The notes beneath the pieces are model-generated. The model had not been told where the DNA came from. It searched no databases and worked only from the letters and a program-made list of their open reading frames with translations. Both the position numbers and the translations under genes were made by a program. Shown here one piece after another: positions 1-9,219 of a DNA stretch of 64,000 nucleotides (positions are counted from its first letter, which is position 1; each line of letters starts with the position of its first letter). Source of the DNA: Clostridia bacterium (lineage in GTDB: Bacteria > Bacillota > Clostridia > Christensenellales > Christensenellaceae); contig JAFRTU010000002.1 in assembly GCA_017439085.1 (NCBI GenBank), positions 1-64,000 on the forward strand, read 5' to 3'.

Positions 1-19
1 CATCCCTAATTATACTTAG

Positions 20-82
20 TCAGGTGATTTTTTTGTGTAACTCATTGTCACCACCCGCATAGCAGGTGGTTTCTTGTCTCAT
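20..82 (-). CDS. Possible 20-codon peptide or broken transposase start
   Basis: A short reading frame (ATG at 82 to TGA at 20, reading MRQETTCYAGG then DNELHKKIT) sits behind a good ribosome site (AAAGGAG, 6 bases before the ATG). A hairpin ACCACC/GGTGGT lies inside it. The end of the peptide (DNELHKK) is reminiscent of the first residues of some IS200/IS605 TnpA transposases, but the frame stops at once and the window edge hides what follows. It could be a leader peptide, a decayed transposase or chance. Recognition is weak. Confidence 0.2.
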   Translation of the reverse strand: MRQETTCYAGGDNELHKKIT

Positions 83-137
83 ACGACTCCTTTCTTTTAA
101 AAGAAACTCGTTTTCGTATTCGACTGGGTCACGACCC
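50..137. repeat. Two small stem-loops at the left edge
   Basis: Positions 50-55 (ACCACC) pair with 65-70 (GGTGGT), and 126-130 (GGGTC) pairs with 133-137 (GACCC). Subterminal hairpins of this kind are known at the ends of IS200/IS605 elements, where they mark the strand-cleavage sites. Here only one end could be in view, so this is a suggestion, not a call. Confidence 0.2.
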
Positions 138-148
138 GTAATAATAAA

Positions 149-184
149 GAAAATGAGGATATCCAGCAGGATATCCTCATTTTC
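149..184 (-). terminator. Rho-independent terminator of the mnmA-to-foldase operon
   Basis: A perfect 16-bp stem (149-164 with 169-184, loop of 4) lies 15 bases past the foldase lipoprotein stop. On the minus strand it is followed by TTTATTATTA. It closes the five-gene minus-strand operon. Confidence 0.85.
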
Positions 185-199
185 TGCTCATACGATCAA

Positions 200-1417
200 T
201 CATTCATATATCTTCTGTTTGTACTCCACTATCTTGGCATTCCTGATCCAGTTCTCATAGTATTCATCGTAATACTCGGACGACTTGCTTGCGATGAGGA
301 CTTTCTTAATGCCCTCCCTCGCTTCATCAAGAGGGATCTCCCTTTCTTCTGTTATCCTCACAAGCTTGATGATATAGTAGCCGAAATCTGATCCGGTCGG
401 CTTTGAGATATCTCCTGCTTTTTCCAGTGACAGGGATGCTTCTACGAAATTCTTCTCATATGTGGTGAGCCCTTCATATACTCTGTAGCCTTCCTTTGCA
501 TATGCGGAGCCCTCTTTCATTCCTGGATCCTCTCCGTACTGTTCCAGCAATTCTTCATATGACTCTCCGGCCATTATGCGGTTATAGATCTGCTGTGCCT
601 TGTCCCTGATCTTTGCCAGTTCCTTGTCTCTGAGTTCGTTTGCCTCATCGTCCTTCCCTGCTGCCCTGAGTTCGGAAAGTGTTTTCTGTACATCATCAGG
701 AAGAGCTATGAGAAGGTTCTTCACATAGTAGAACCCTGCCGGTTCAAACAGATTGACAGACTCCATTGTATAGTTGTCATATGCTGATATATCCCTTAAA
801 ATGGCATTCTTCTGAATATCGAGGTAGGTATCGTAATAATTCTTGATAGCCTTTTCCGTCGGTTCATAATCAGCAGTTATCTGAGACTTTACGGATGTAA
901 TTATAAGCTCTTTAGTCCTTGCTCTTTCATATTCGCCGGTAGAGATGCCTCTGTATTTCAGTCTCTCCTCTATCCTCTTCTGCTTGACATATTCAAGATC
1001 GAGATTGGGATCCTCTGCAACCGTCTCTTCTGCAATGGACTGAGCTCCGCTCTCGATAGCCTGCTTGATGGAGGCTATCTCATCGTCTATGGTTTTTTTC
1101 ATCTCTTCGGTCACGTCGGTAGACGCCATCTTGCTGCCATACTGCATGACCAGCTGATACTCTATAAGAGTTTTGTATGCGCTCTCAAGAAGGGTATTCC
1201 TGTCATCAATAAAATACTTGGTCTTCTCATTGTTATCAGTCAGATTATAATAGTTTCTGTATGCATGATAACAGTCGAGCAGATCCTTTTTGGTTATTGG
1301 CTGTCCGTTGACTGTAGCGACTATCTCATTCTCATCATCGTTTTCATTAATCACAAGCTTACAAGAGCTCAGGACCATGAGCATTACTATCAGCAGGACA
1401 AATAATCTCTTTTTCAT
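200..1417 (-). CDS. Peptidyl-prolyl isomerase lipoprotein (PrsA/SurA-like foldase)
   Basis: A secreted foldase, expected to help exported proteins fold on the outer face of the membrane. The product starts with MKKRLFVLL, a hydrophobic stretch and the lipobox LSSC, so it should be lipid-anchored. A SurA-N-like helical region (starting at VATVNGQPITKKDL) is followed by a parvulin-type rotamase domain in the C-terminal third (GEDPGMKEGS ... DFGYYIIKLV). Length is about 405 residues, longer than Bacillus PrsA. I chose the ATG at 1417 over the one at 1438 because AGGAAA lies 8 bases before it and the signal peptide then begins normally. It is the last gene of the mnmA-glmU-pth-mfd operon. Family assignment is firm; the exact clients are unknown. 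Confidence 0.85.
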   Translation of the reverse strand: MKKRLFVLLIVMLMVLSSCKLVINENDDENEIVATVNGQPITKKDLLDCYHAYRNYYNLTDNNEKTKYFIDDRNTLLESAYKTLIEYQLVMQYGSKMASTDVTEEMKKTIDDEIASIKQAIESGAQSIAEETVAEDPNLDLEYVKQKRIEERLKYRGISTGEYERARTKELIITSVKSQITADYEPTEKAIKNYYDTYLDIQKNAILRDISAYDNYTMESVNLFEPAGFYYVKNLLIALPDDVQKTLSELRAAGKDDEANELRDKELAKIRDKAQQIYNRIMAGESYEELLEQYGEDPGMKEGSAYAKEGYRVYEGLTTYEKNFVEASLSLEKAGDISKPTGSDFGYYIIKLVRITEEREIPLDEAREGIKKVLIASKSSEYYDEYYENWIRNAKIVEYKQKIYE

Positions 1418-1514
1418 AAGTCGTTTCCTGGAGGACATCCTCGCAGGATTCCTTTCCTATATATTGAATGAATCTCGGAAAAGCCCTGAACATTCAACCT
1501 TTATACAAAGGGAA

Positions 1515-4500
1515 TTATACTTGATTGGATATTGATATGCAATCTGATAGACTTTTCAGAAATTGTAAAAAATCATCGTATCTTCTACCGGTTTTATGTC
1601 CGTAACGCAGATATGTTTCCTTTCCGTTCCTGATCTCTGCCCTTCCCTTTGTTTCAGAGAGGAGCTGTATAAGTTTCCCAGAATCCACCGTCACCTCTTT
1701 CGAAAATCTGAGTATCAGTACATCTCCTTGTCTCACCACGCTGGATAATCCTGCCTGCTCAGCAAAGCTTCTTATGATAGAAGTGATTATTAGATTCTGT
1801 ACTTCAACAGGTACCGGCCCGAATTTATCTTGAAGCTCATCTCTGATCTCTCTTCCCCTTCTAACGGAGTCAAGATTGTATATCTGTTTATACGTATATA
1901 TTTTCAGATTCTCATCTTCAATATAATCATTTGGGATATAGGCATTGAGTCCAAGGTTTACCGTGGATTCAACTTCAGCCCTGTTGCTTTGTCCAAGTGA
2001 GCTCATAACGGCTTCCTTGACCATCTTCACATACAGACTGTATCCAATGCTTGCCATATGGCCACTCTGTTCTGCACCGAGGATGTTGCCCGCTCCTCGA
2101 ATCTGAAGATCCCTCATTGCTATCTTCATCCCACTTCCTAGATTCGTAAACTCCTTGATGGCTTCAAGCCTTTTTCTTGCACTGTCGGATGCCACATCTT
2201 CCGCAAAATGTGTAAAGTATGCATATGCCTGGTAGCTTGAACGTCCTATCCTTCCTCTGAGCTGATAAAGCTGTGCAAGACCGAACTTGTCAGCCTCATA
2301 GATGATCATTGTATTAACGGAAGGGATGTCTATGCCCGACTCCACTATGGTGGTGCATAGGAGGACGTCGTATTCATGCTCTATAAATGCACTCATATTC
2401 CGTTCACTTTCCTCTTCGGACATGCGTCCGTGAGCACAGATGACCTTCGCTTCAGGGATCCTTTCATGGAGCTCTTTAAGAAGCGGATCCATCTGCATGA
2501 TCTTCCTGCAGACGAAATAGACCTGACCACCGCGGTTCATCTCATTCAGTATCGCATCTCTTACGAGTGTCCAGTCAAACTGAACGACAAATGATTGAAC
2601 ACTCTTCCTTATTTCTGGAGCGGAGTCGATCGTGCTTATGTCCCTTATGCCGGTCAATGCCATCTCAAGCGTCCTTGGGATAGGAGTTGCAGTAAGAGTA
2701 AGGACATCGACTGTTCTCTTCATATCCTTTATCTTCTCTTTATGGCTCACACCGAACCGGTGTTCCTCATCGATTATCAGAAGACCCAGGTTATGATACG
2801 TCACTTCCTTGCTGAGGAGTTTGTGCGTTCCGATGATAATATCGGTCTTTCCGCTGTTTATCCTTTCAATCGCAGTCTTTGGCTTCTTTGTATATCTTGT
2901 GATGATCTCGATATTTACCGGGAAACCTGAGAACCTCTCTCTGAAAGTAGTGTAATGCTGTCTTGCGAGAAGAGTGGTCGGCACAAGAACCGCGACCTGC
3001 TTTGAATCCATTACAGCCTTGAACGCTGCCCTCATGGCAACTTCAGTCTTGCCGAAGCCGACATCGCCCAGCAGGAGACGGTCCATTATCCTCGGGCTCT
3101 CCATGTCTTCCTTGATCTGTTCGATGCTCTCCAGCTGTCCCGGGGTCTCCTCGAATTCAAAATTGTTTTCAAATTCCGTCTGCCAGACAGTGTCCTTGGA
3201 GAACTTGAATCCCTCCCTGTTGGCGCGTTCCCTATAGATCGACACAAGGTCCTCCGCCAATTTTTTTACGGACTTCCTGGCTCTGTTCTTTGCAGATTCC
3301 CACTCCCTGCCTCCCAGTTTTGACAGGATCACGTTCTCATCATCGGGTCCTATATACTTATCGATCCTGGATATCTGGGAAACTGGAAGGAAAAGCTTGT
3401 CACCGTCTCTGTATTCGAGTTCCAGGAAATCCGCTACCGTCCCGTCGACTTCTTCCGTCTTGATCCCCAGATACCGTCCTTTTCCGTGCACTTCATGCAC
3501 TACGATATCCCCAATCCCGAGATCTGCCAATTCAATGGTGTTTCCCTGTCTTCTGAATGAGCTTTTTCTCTCTTTGCGTTCTCTGAAGATGTCCCTTTCA
3601 CATATGTACAGCAGTTTTTCCGGGCTTATCTCAAATCCCGTTTCAAGATCTCCCTTTACTATGGAGATGCCAGAGCTGTCCAGAATGGCGTTAATGGAAT
3701 ATGAAAGGCCTTCCTCCTGAAGAAGATCTCTGACCGAGCTCTCTCGGCGGTTCAGGAAGGCATATACCCTGTATCCCGCATCGAGTCTGTTTCTGACCGA
3801 GTCTATGAACAGATGGATATTGGAGTTGAATGAGACCATGTTCTTCCCCTCTAGATCGATGACCGTACCGGTCTTCAGTGCAGGATGATCGCTCAAGCCT
3901 CTGTAGTTTATGGAGCGATCTTTCTGATCATAAAGAAAAACGTCTGCATCAAAATAGGCTTCCAGTCCCGCTCCCGTAGCCTGTTCATCTTGGATCATCT
4001 GGGAGAGCATCTTTTCTCTTGTTTCTTTTCTGATCCTGGACTCGCTTGCCAGATGGTTCTCGTCCTCAAATACCAGAAGAGGATCGTTGCAAAAATCGAG
4101 AACACTGCTGTTTGCTCCTATTACCGAAAGGAATGCCTCGATGTTCAGAAGCGTCCCTGTCTCAGTCATCTGTTCAATATATCTTCCGCAGAGTTCCGGC
4201 ATCTCCTTTTTCTTTGAATCAAGATATCTCAGCAGCATGTGCTGTTCATCTTCTTCAAGAATGTACTCATCGCTTGGCAGTATACTGACTTTATCAAGAT
4301 TATCGCCGTATGATTTCTGGGAATCCTGGTCAAAATACCGGATCGATTCTACTTCGTCATCAAAAAAAGTGATTCTGACGGGGTCATCCTTGTCAGGAGA
4401 GAAAAACTCCAGTATCTCTCCTCTTCCCGAATACTGCCCTACTGTCTCGATAAAGCTTGAATACTGATATCCGAGTTTTATTAGAAGGTCCCTGAAACTT

Positions 4501-4934
4501 GAAGGATCGATCACGTCCCCTACGGAGATCTCTCTGAAGGAGCCTACTATCCTGTCCCTGTCCCTCATCCTCATGAGAAGATTGTTAAGGGAAAGGAACG
4601 TGACCCCTCTAGAGGCTGCCATCTTTCCAAAACACCTTATCCTCTCATGTTTTGATTCTGAGCTCTGGGACTCGACATACCTGAACTCTATATACTGTTC
4701 AGGAAGATATCTCTTCTCGGGATAGTCATAGGAATCAAATGTCCTGTGGGCAGTGTAATCATCCTGGAGGACATAGACGATCTCCCTCTCCGTATTCATG
4801 TAAAGATAGTGAAGGAGCTGTATCTTAAGTTCCGAAGGCACACCAACAAGCGTACAGGACTGTTTTTCCCGTACGCTTGAAATGACATCCTTTATTTTCG
4901 GTATCTCGCCTATCAAGCCCGTGATATCTGCCAA
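1515..4934 (-). CDS. mfd: Transcription-repair coupling factor
   Basis: Mfd removes RNA polymerase stalled at DNA lesions and recruits UvrA. The 1139-residue product is full length for the family: an N-terminal UvrB-like region, a CarD-like RNA polymerase interaction domain (GDIVVHEVHGKGRYLGI, about residue 480), then superfamily 2 helicase motors with Walker A GDVGFGKTE, the Walker B box DEEHRFG and the motif VI stretch QLRGRIGRS, and a C-terminal TRCF domain. The start is a TTG placed 7 to 8 bases after AGGAGAG. It follows pth by 9 bases, so the two are co-transcribed, an arrangement common in Gram-positive bacteria. Confidence 0.97.
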   Translation of the reverse strand: MADITGLIGEIPKIKDVISSVREKQSCTLVGVPSELKIQLLHYLYMNTEREIVYVLQDDYTAHRTFDSYDYPEKRYLPEQYIEFRYVESQSSESKHERIRCFGKMAASRGVTFLSLNNLLMRMRDRDRIVGSFREISVGDVIDPSSFRDLLIKLGYQYSSFIETVGQYSGRGEILEFFSPDKDDPVRITFFDDEVESIRYFDQDSQKSYGDNLDKVSILPSDEYILEEDEQHMLLRYLDSKKKEMPELCGRYIEQMTETGTLLNIEAFLSVIGANSSVLDFCNDPLLVFEDENHLASESRIRKETREKMLSQMIQDEQATGAGLEAYFDADVFLYDQKDRSINYRGLSDHPALKTGTVIDLEGKNMVSFNSNIHLFIDSVRNRLDAGYRVYAFLNRRESSVRDLLQEEGLSYSINAILDSSGISIVKGDLETGFEISPEKLLYICERDIFRERKERKSSFRRQGNTIELADLGIGDIVVHEVHGKGRYLGIKTEEVDGTVADFLELEYRDGDKLFLPVSQISRIDKYIGPDDENVILSKLGGREWESAKNRARKSVKKLAEDLVSIYRERANREGFKFSKDTVWQTEFENNFEFEETPGQLESIEQIKEDMESPRIMDRLLLGDVGFGKTEVAMRAAFKAVMDSKQVAVLVPTTLLARQHYTTFRERFSGFPVNIEIITRYTKKPKTAIERINSGKTDIIIGTHKLLSKEVTYHNLGLLIIDEEHRFGVSHKEKIKDMKRTVDVLTLTATPIPRTLEMALTGIRDISTIDSAPEIRKSVQSFVVQFDWTLVRDAILNEMNRGGQVYFVCRKIMQMDPLLKELHERIPEAKVICAHGRMSEEESERNMSAFIEHEYDVLLCTTIVESGIDIPSVNTMIIYEADKFGLAQLYQLRGRIGRSSYQAYAYFTHFAEDVASDSARKRLEAIKEFTNLGSGMKIAMRDLQIRGAGNILGAEQSGHMASIGYSLYVKMVKEAVMSSLGQSNRAEVESTVNLGLNAYIPNDYIEDENLKIYTYKQIYNLDSVRRGREIRDELQDKFGPVPVEVQNLIITSIIRSFAEQAGLSSVVRQGDVLILRFSKEVTVDSGKLIQLLSETKGRAEIRNGKETYLRYGHKTGRRYDDFLQFLKSLSDCISISNQV

Positions 4935-4943
4935 TTATCTCTC

Positions 4944-5525
4944 CTAACTCTTGGAACTGAATCTCTGCTGAGCCGCTTCCATTCCCTCGAAAATGATCAT
5001 ATCTGCAGCATCCGCTGCCTCTTCGGCGGTCGCATCGTATGTCTCAAGCTCCGGAAATGGGATCTTGGACGTTACGTAATCCATCAGTCTTACCTGTTCT
5101 TTAGGAGGTGCACCGATACCGAATCTGACCCTTGCAAACTGATTAGTCCCGAGGGCTTCTATTACCGACTTCAAACCATTATGGCTGGGAAGGGAATGGC
5201 CTTTGTCCCTTATCCTCAACTTGCCGAGTTCTATGTCCTTATCATCATATATGACCACCAGCCTGCTCACAGGGATCCTGTAATACTTCATAAGTGCCGC
5301 AACGGATACTCCGCTGTTGTTCATGTATGTGTGAGGCTTAAGGATGAAAACCTTAACGCCTTCTCTCTCATATTTTGCAAGTACTCCCTGGAATTTGCAG
5401 TTTCTGAATCGGCAATGATGCTTTTTTGCCAGCTTTTCCACGGACATGAAACCGGCATTATGCGGTGTCATCTTATATTCATTTCCGGGATTTCCCAGAC
5501 CAACTACTAGAAAGGTTTCATTCAC
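4944..5525 (-). CDS. pth: Peptidyl-tRNA hydrolase
   Basis: Releases tRNA from peptidyl-tRNA that drops off the ribosome. The 193-residue product has the family signature VVGLGNPGNEYKMTPHNAGF with the catalytic His in PHNAGF, and the conserved TYMNNSG segment. The start is a GTG that overlaps the last 8 bases of glmU (GTGAATGA), so translation is probably coupled. Length is usual for the family. Confidence 0.96.
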   Translation of the reverse strand: MNETFLVVGLGNPGNEYKMTPHNAGFMSVEKLAKKHHCRFRNCKFQGVLAKYEREGVKVFILKPHTYMNNSGVSVAALMKYYRIPVSRLVVIYDDKDIELGKLRIRDKGHSLPSHNGLKSVIEALGTNQFARVRFGIGAPPKEQVRLMDYVTSKIPFPELETYDATAEEAADAADMIIFEGMEAAQQRFSSKS

Positions 5526-6897
5526 GATGAATCTTATATCTCCCTTTTGCCCAGCCTTCTCTTACCATCTGCTTTGATCTTCCTATCGCAAGAGCATCGG
5601 CGGGTACTTCTTTGGTTATTGTTGTTCCTGCAGCGATATATGAACCCTCTCCGACTTCCACCGGAGAAATGAGGTTCGTGTTGCATCCGATAAACGCTCT
5701 GTCACCGACCTTTATCCTGTGTTTTTCCTTGCCGTCAAAGTTTACGAACACTACGCCGCACCCGATGTTGATGTCTTCTCCGAGGTCTGCATCCCCAACA
5801 TATGTGAGATGAGATATCTTGGTCCCATCTCCTATCACTGCATTCTTGGTCTCAACGAAGTCTCCTATCCTGCAGTGGTCCCCGATCTTGGTACCGGGCC
5901 TCAGATATGCGTTGGGACCAACCTTGCTGTATGAACCGACTTCTGCGCTTAGAAGTACTGAATTCTCTATTGTTGTATGGTCGCCAACCTTTGAGTCTCT
6001 TATCCTGGATCCCTGATAGAGGATCGTTTCAGATCCTATATCAGTCATGCCTTCAAGGATCACGCCCGGATATACAGTCGTGTCACGGCCGATCTTCACT
6101 CCACAGTCTATATAGGTATTCTTAGGATCTATGAGCGTCACTCCGTTCCTCATCAGATCTTCGTTTATCCTCTCCCTGAGTTTCTCGGATGCATATGCCA
6201 GCTGAACTCTGTCATTCACACCGATGCTCTCAACGGGATCGTCAAGAGATATGCTGCCTATCTTTTTGCCCATAGAATACAGATGCCTTACAGTATCCGT
6301 AAGATAGTATTCCTTCTGAGCATTGTCAGGTCTCAGCATGTCCAGGGCTTCCATGAGATCTGCCGTCCTGAAACAATAGATGGAGATGTTGAGTTCTTTT
6401 ATCTTCTTCTGTTCTTCGGTGCAGTCTCTGTCTTCTATGATGTCACAGACGTCTCCGTTCTTATCCCTTACAATCCTTCCGAAAGCAGGAGTCTTCTCCG
6501 GAATGGCTGTCAGGAGCATGCATGAAAATGTCCTATCATTCTTTATGGCTTCCACAAGACGGTTGATGCTCTCTTTTCTGATGAGAGGCATGTCCCCTGC
6601 AAGAACAATCGTATATTCGCTGTCTTTAACGGCCTCCCTCGCAGTCATGACAGCATGTCCTGTCCCAAGACGCTGCTCCTGATGAACATAGGTGAAGCGA
6701 TCCTCTCCGAGAGTTCCTTTCAGGAGTTCTCCTTCTCTTCCGTAAATAAGGACCGGCTTATCGGAGATCCCTTCAACAGAAGATGCCACCCATTCGACCA
6801 GGGTCCTGCCTGCAGCCTTGTGCAGCACTTTCGGCAAAGAGGATTTCATCCTAGTACCTTCTCCTGCCGCCAGAATTACAACCTTGAACTGTTCCAT
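5518..6897 (-). CDS. glmU: Bifunctional UDP-GlcNAc pyrophosphorylase / glucosamine-1-P acetyltransferase
   Basis: Makes UDP-N-acetylglucosamine for peptidoglycan in two steps. The N-terminal nucleotidyltransferase domain opens with ILAAGEGTRMKSSLPKVLH; the C-terminal left-handed beta-helix carries hexapeptide repeats (IGDHCRIGDFVETKNA, IGDGTKISHLTYVGDA). About 459 residues, the normal length. The reading frame extends upstream to 6972, but the ATG at 6897 has AAGGAGAG before it and matches the family start. Pairing with mfd and pth downstream is a known Firmicutes arrangement. Confidence 0.96.
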   Translation of the reverse strand: MEQFKVVILAAGEGTRMKSSLPKVLHKAAGRTLVEWVASSVEGISDKPVLIYGREGELLKGTLGEDRFTYVHQEQRLGTGHAVMTAREAVKDSEYTIVLAGDMPLIRKESINRLVEAIKNDRTFSCMLLTAIPEKTPAFGRIVRDKNGDVCDIIEDRDCTEEQKKIKELNISIYCFRTADLMEALDMLRPDNAQKEYYLTDTVRHLYSMGKKIGSISLDDPVESIGVNDRVQLAYASEKLRERINEDLMRNGVTLIDPKNTYIDCGVKIGRDTTVYPGVILEGMTDIGSETILYQGSRIRDSKVGDHTTIENSVLLSAEVGSYSKVGPNAYLRPGTKIGDHCRIGDFVETKNAVIGDGTKISHLTYVGDADLGEDINIGCGVVFVNFDGKEKHRIKVGDRAFIGCNTNLISPVEVGEGSYIAAGTTITKEVPADALAIGRSKQMVREGWAKGRYKIHRE

Positions 6898-6907
6898 ATA
6901 ACTCTCC

Positions 6908-7978
6908 TTATTCGAAAATCGTGTCGACCTGGCCTCCGCCAAGACATTCATCACCTGAATACAGCACCGCATACTGGCCCGGTGTCACTGCCCTCTGTTT
7001 TTCATATGTATCTATGAGCACGGAATTATTCTCCACATATACATGGACCTTCTGATCCGGCTGCCTGTACCTGAACTTTGCCATGCAGTCAAATTCCTTG
7101 TATTCTACAGGATTAATGAAATTAAAATCATTTACTATTATCACATGAGAATACAGCTCCGGGCTGTCTTCCCCCTGTTCCACATAGAGGATATTGTTCT
7201 TGAGATCCTTTTCGACTACGAACCATCTCTCTCCGGTTCCCCTTCCTCCTATATTTAGGCCTCTTCTCTGTCCAAGAGTGTAATACATGAGTCCTATATG
7301 CTGTCCTATGTATTCGCCTTTATGTGTTCTTATCTCTCCCGGCTGAGCAGGAAGATATCCCTGAAGGAACTTCCTGAAATTCCTCTCCCCAATAAAACAG
7401 ACTCCCGTTGAATTCTTTTTATCTGCCACTGGGATACCTGCCTCTCTGGCTATGTCTCTTACATATTCCTTAGTATATCCTCCTACGGGAAATTCTACTC
7501 TTGCAAGCTGATCTCCTGAAAGAGCACATAGAAAATAAGACTGGTCCTTCCTCTCATCGCGACCTTTTAGCAGACGGTTTCCTCCAAGTCTGCTCACTCT
7601 ACAGTAATGTCCTGTCGCTATGTTCTCGCAACCAATTTCCATGCAGTAATCCAGAAAGGCTCTGAACTTGATCTCCTTGTTGCAGAGTACGTCAGGATTC
7701 GGTGTCCTTCCCTTCTTGTATTCCTCCAGGAAAACCGTGAAGACCCTGTCCCAGTATTCTTTTGAGAAGTTGACAGAATAGTACGGAATATCCAGCACCT
7801 CACAGGTCCTTCTGACATCTTCAAAATCCTGATCTGCAGTACAGACTCCGTTTTCATCCGTTTCTTCCCAGTTTTTCATGAACACTCCGATGACGTCATA
7901 TCCCTGTTTTTTCAGAAGATATGCACTGACTGCCGAATCGACTCCTCCGGAAATGCCCACAGCTATCTTTTTCTTCAT
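6908..7978 (-). CDS. mnmA: tRNA-specific 2-thiouridylase
   Basis: Adds sulfur to U34 of tRNAs for Lys, Glu and Gln. The 356-residue protein shows the PP-loop SGGVDSA near the N terminus, the first catalytic Cys in DVLCNKEIKF, the TGHYCR segment and the second Cys in GVCFIGERNF. It opens the minus-strand operon; glmU starts 10 bases after its stop. The mnmE and mnmG genes for the other modification of the same U34 lie near 31-34 kb. Confidence 0.96.
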   Translation of the reverse strand: MKKKIAVGISGGVDSAVSAYLLKKQGYDVIGVFMKNWEETDENGVCTADQDFEDVRRTCEVLDIPYYSVNFSKEYWDRVFTVFLEEYKKGRTPNPDVLCNKEIKFRAFLDYCMEIGCENIATGHYCRVSRLGGNRLLKGRDERKDQSYFLCALSGDQLARVEFPVGGYTKEYVRDIAREAGIPVADKKNSTGVCFIGERNFRKFLQGYLPAQPGEIRTHKGEYIGQHIGLMYYTLGQRRGLNIGGRGTGERWFVVEKDLKNNILYVEQGEDSPELYSHVIIVNDFNFINPVEYKEFDCMAKFRYRQPDQKVHVYVENNSVLIDTYEKQRAVTPGQYAVLYSGDECLGGGQVDTIFE

Positions 7979-8003
7979 ATCTCTCTACCTTGTTGTTATA
8001 CGC

Positions 8004-8031
8004 AAAAAAGCCCTGAGATCGTCCTCTAGGG
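8004..8031 (-). terminator. Terminator-like hairpin in the mnmA leader
   Basis: On the minus strand CCCTAGA pairs with TCTCAGGG (one bulge) and is followed at once by a run of six T. It lies between a TATAAT box (8045-8040) and the mnmA start at 7978, so transcripts from that box would begin almost at the hairpin. It may be an attenuator. There is no upstream minus-strand gene for it to terminate. Confidence 0.5.
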
Positions 8032-8063
8032 TTGTCTATATTATACAGCATACCCCTATTGTT

Positions 8064-8092
8064 TTGACAGATATTATAAATGACCATATCAT
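8064..8092 (+). promoter_or_regulatory. Promoter for the oxidoreductase gene at 8124
   Basis: TTGACA (8064-8069) and TATCAT (8087-8092) are 17 bases apart, 32 bases before the ATG, which has AAGGAG upstream. A second TATAAT occurs at 8093-8098 but with a 23-base spacer. Confidence 0.6.
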
Positions 8093-8123
8093 TATAATTG
8101 AGACAACAAAAAGGAGATTCATC

Positions 8124-9119
8124 ATGATAAACTTCGCAGTTATAGGTACAAATTTCATAACAGAATACTTCCTTTCCGCAGCTAAGAAATGTGAGAACTT
8201 CCGTCTTCTCGGAGTCCACTCCAGAAATGCCGACAAGGCCCATGCCTTTGCAGATAAATGGGATGCTGAAAAGATATATACTGACTACGATGTTCTTGCA
8301 TCTGACAGAGAGATCGATGCAGTCTATATAGCTACTCCGAACGGAACGCACAAAAATCTCGCGTTACAGATGCTAAACAGTAAAAAGCATGTGATAGTCG
8401 AGAAATCCGCCGCAGCCAATTCGAGAGAATGGCAGGAAATGATCACTTGCGCCAAGAACAACGGAGTTGTCCTCCTTGAAGCACTCAGGACCGTATATAA
8501 TCCCAACTACCATCTGCTACAGACTCTTCTCCCAAAACTGGGAACTATCAGAAGAGTTGTCCTATCCTGCTGTTCATATTCCAGCAGATATGACAATTTC
8601 AGAAACGGCATAATAGAAAACGCATTCAGACCCGAACTCGCTAACGGAGCGCTCATGGATCTCGGCGTATATGCCCTGAGTTTTCTTGTCGGACTATTCG
8701 GTGCTCCAAAGGAAATCAAAGCCTCTGCTATAATCCTTAAGGACAGCATAGACGGCGTGGGATCCATTACATGCACATATGACACTTTTCTTGCGGATGT
8801 AATGTACGGAAAAGTCTCTCCTGCATCCAATATATGCGAGATCCAAGGTGAAGAAGGCTTTATAAGTATCACCGGCATGAACGCTCCAACAGCCATAACG
8901 GTAAAATTGAGAAACGGTGAGATCATAACTCCCGAACTTGAGAGTGCTCCCTTCCCTTCAGATCTCATATATGAAGTCAGAGCCTTTACAGACATGGTAC
9001 TTAAAAATGACGGATCTGAAGATAGACAGAACCTCAGGACCAAACAAGTCCTCGAGATTATGGATGAGGCCAGAAAACAGCAGGGCATAATATTCCCGAA
9101 TGACTTAAAAAATGTATAA
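8124..9119 (+). CDS. Gfo/Idh/MocA-family oxidoreductase
   Basis: An NAD(P)-dependent dehydrogenase of sugars or related polyols. The 331-residue product begins with the Rossmann strand MINFAVIGTNFITEYF, then the family motifs AVYIATPNGTHKNLA and the HVIVEKSAA segment, which holds the EK pair usual for catalysis, and a C-terminal alpha/beta domain. The long frame begins at 7878, but the ATG at 8124 has AAGGAGATTCATC before it and a promoter at 8064-8092. A paralogue lies at 58174-59202 with the same opening pattern. The substrate cannot be told. It stands upstream of two hexuloisomerase-like genes, separated by a terminator-like hairpin. Confidence 0.85.
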   Translation: MINFAVIGTNFITEYFLSAAKKCENFRLLGVHSRNADKAHAFADKWDAEKIYTDYDVLASDREIDAVYIATPNGTHKNLALQMLNSKKHVIVEKSAAANSREWQEMITCAKNNGVVLLEALRTVYNPNYHLLQTLLPKLGTIRRVVLSCCSYSSRYDNFRNGIIENAFRPELANGALMDLGVYALSFLVGLFGAPKEIKASAIILKDSIDGVGSITCTYDTFLADVMYGKVSPASNICEIQGEEGFISITGMNAPTAITVKLRNGEIITPELESAPFPSDLIYEVRAFTDMVLKNDGSEDRQNLRTKQVLEIMDEARKQQGIIFPNDLKNV

Positions 9120-9169
9120 ATCCCCCTGTTTTACTGATTTGTGGAACAGTATGTAATTGTAAAACAAAG

Positions 9170-9204
9170 AACTTTTCTATATACTTGTATAGGAAAGTTT
9201 TTTT
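9170..9204 (+). terminator. Hairpin and T-run before the first SIS gene
   Basis: A 12-bp stem (9170-9181 with 9188-9199, one G-T pair) is followed by seven T. It ends only 15 bases before the ATG at 9220, and the next bases are the ribosome site AAGGAG. It can end the oxidoreductase transcript or act as an attenuator for the SIS pair. Confidence 0.65.
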
Positions 9205-9219
9205 ATAAGGAGATAAGTT

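Noticed and set aside
8507..9088. 193-codon frame opposite the oxidoreductase
   Set aside because: Shadow frame of a gene with clear motifs on the plus strand.
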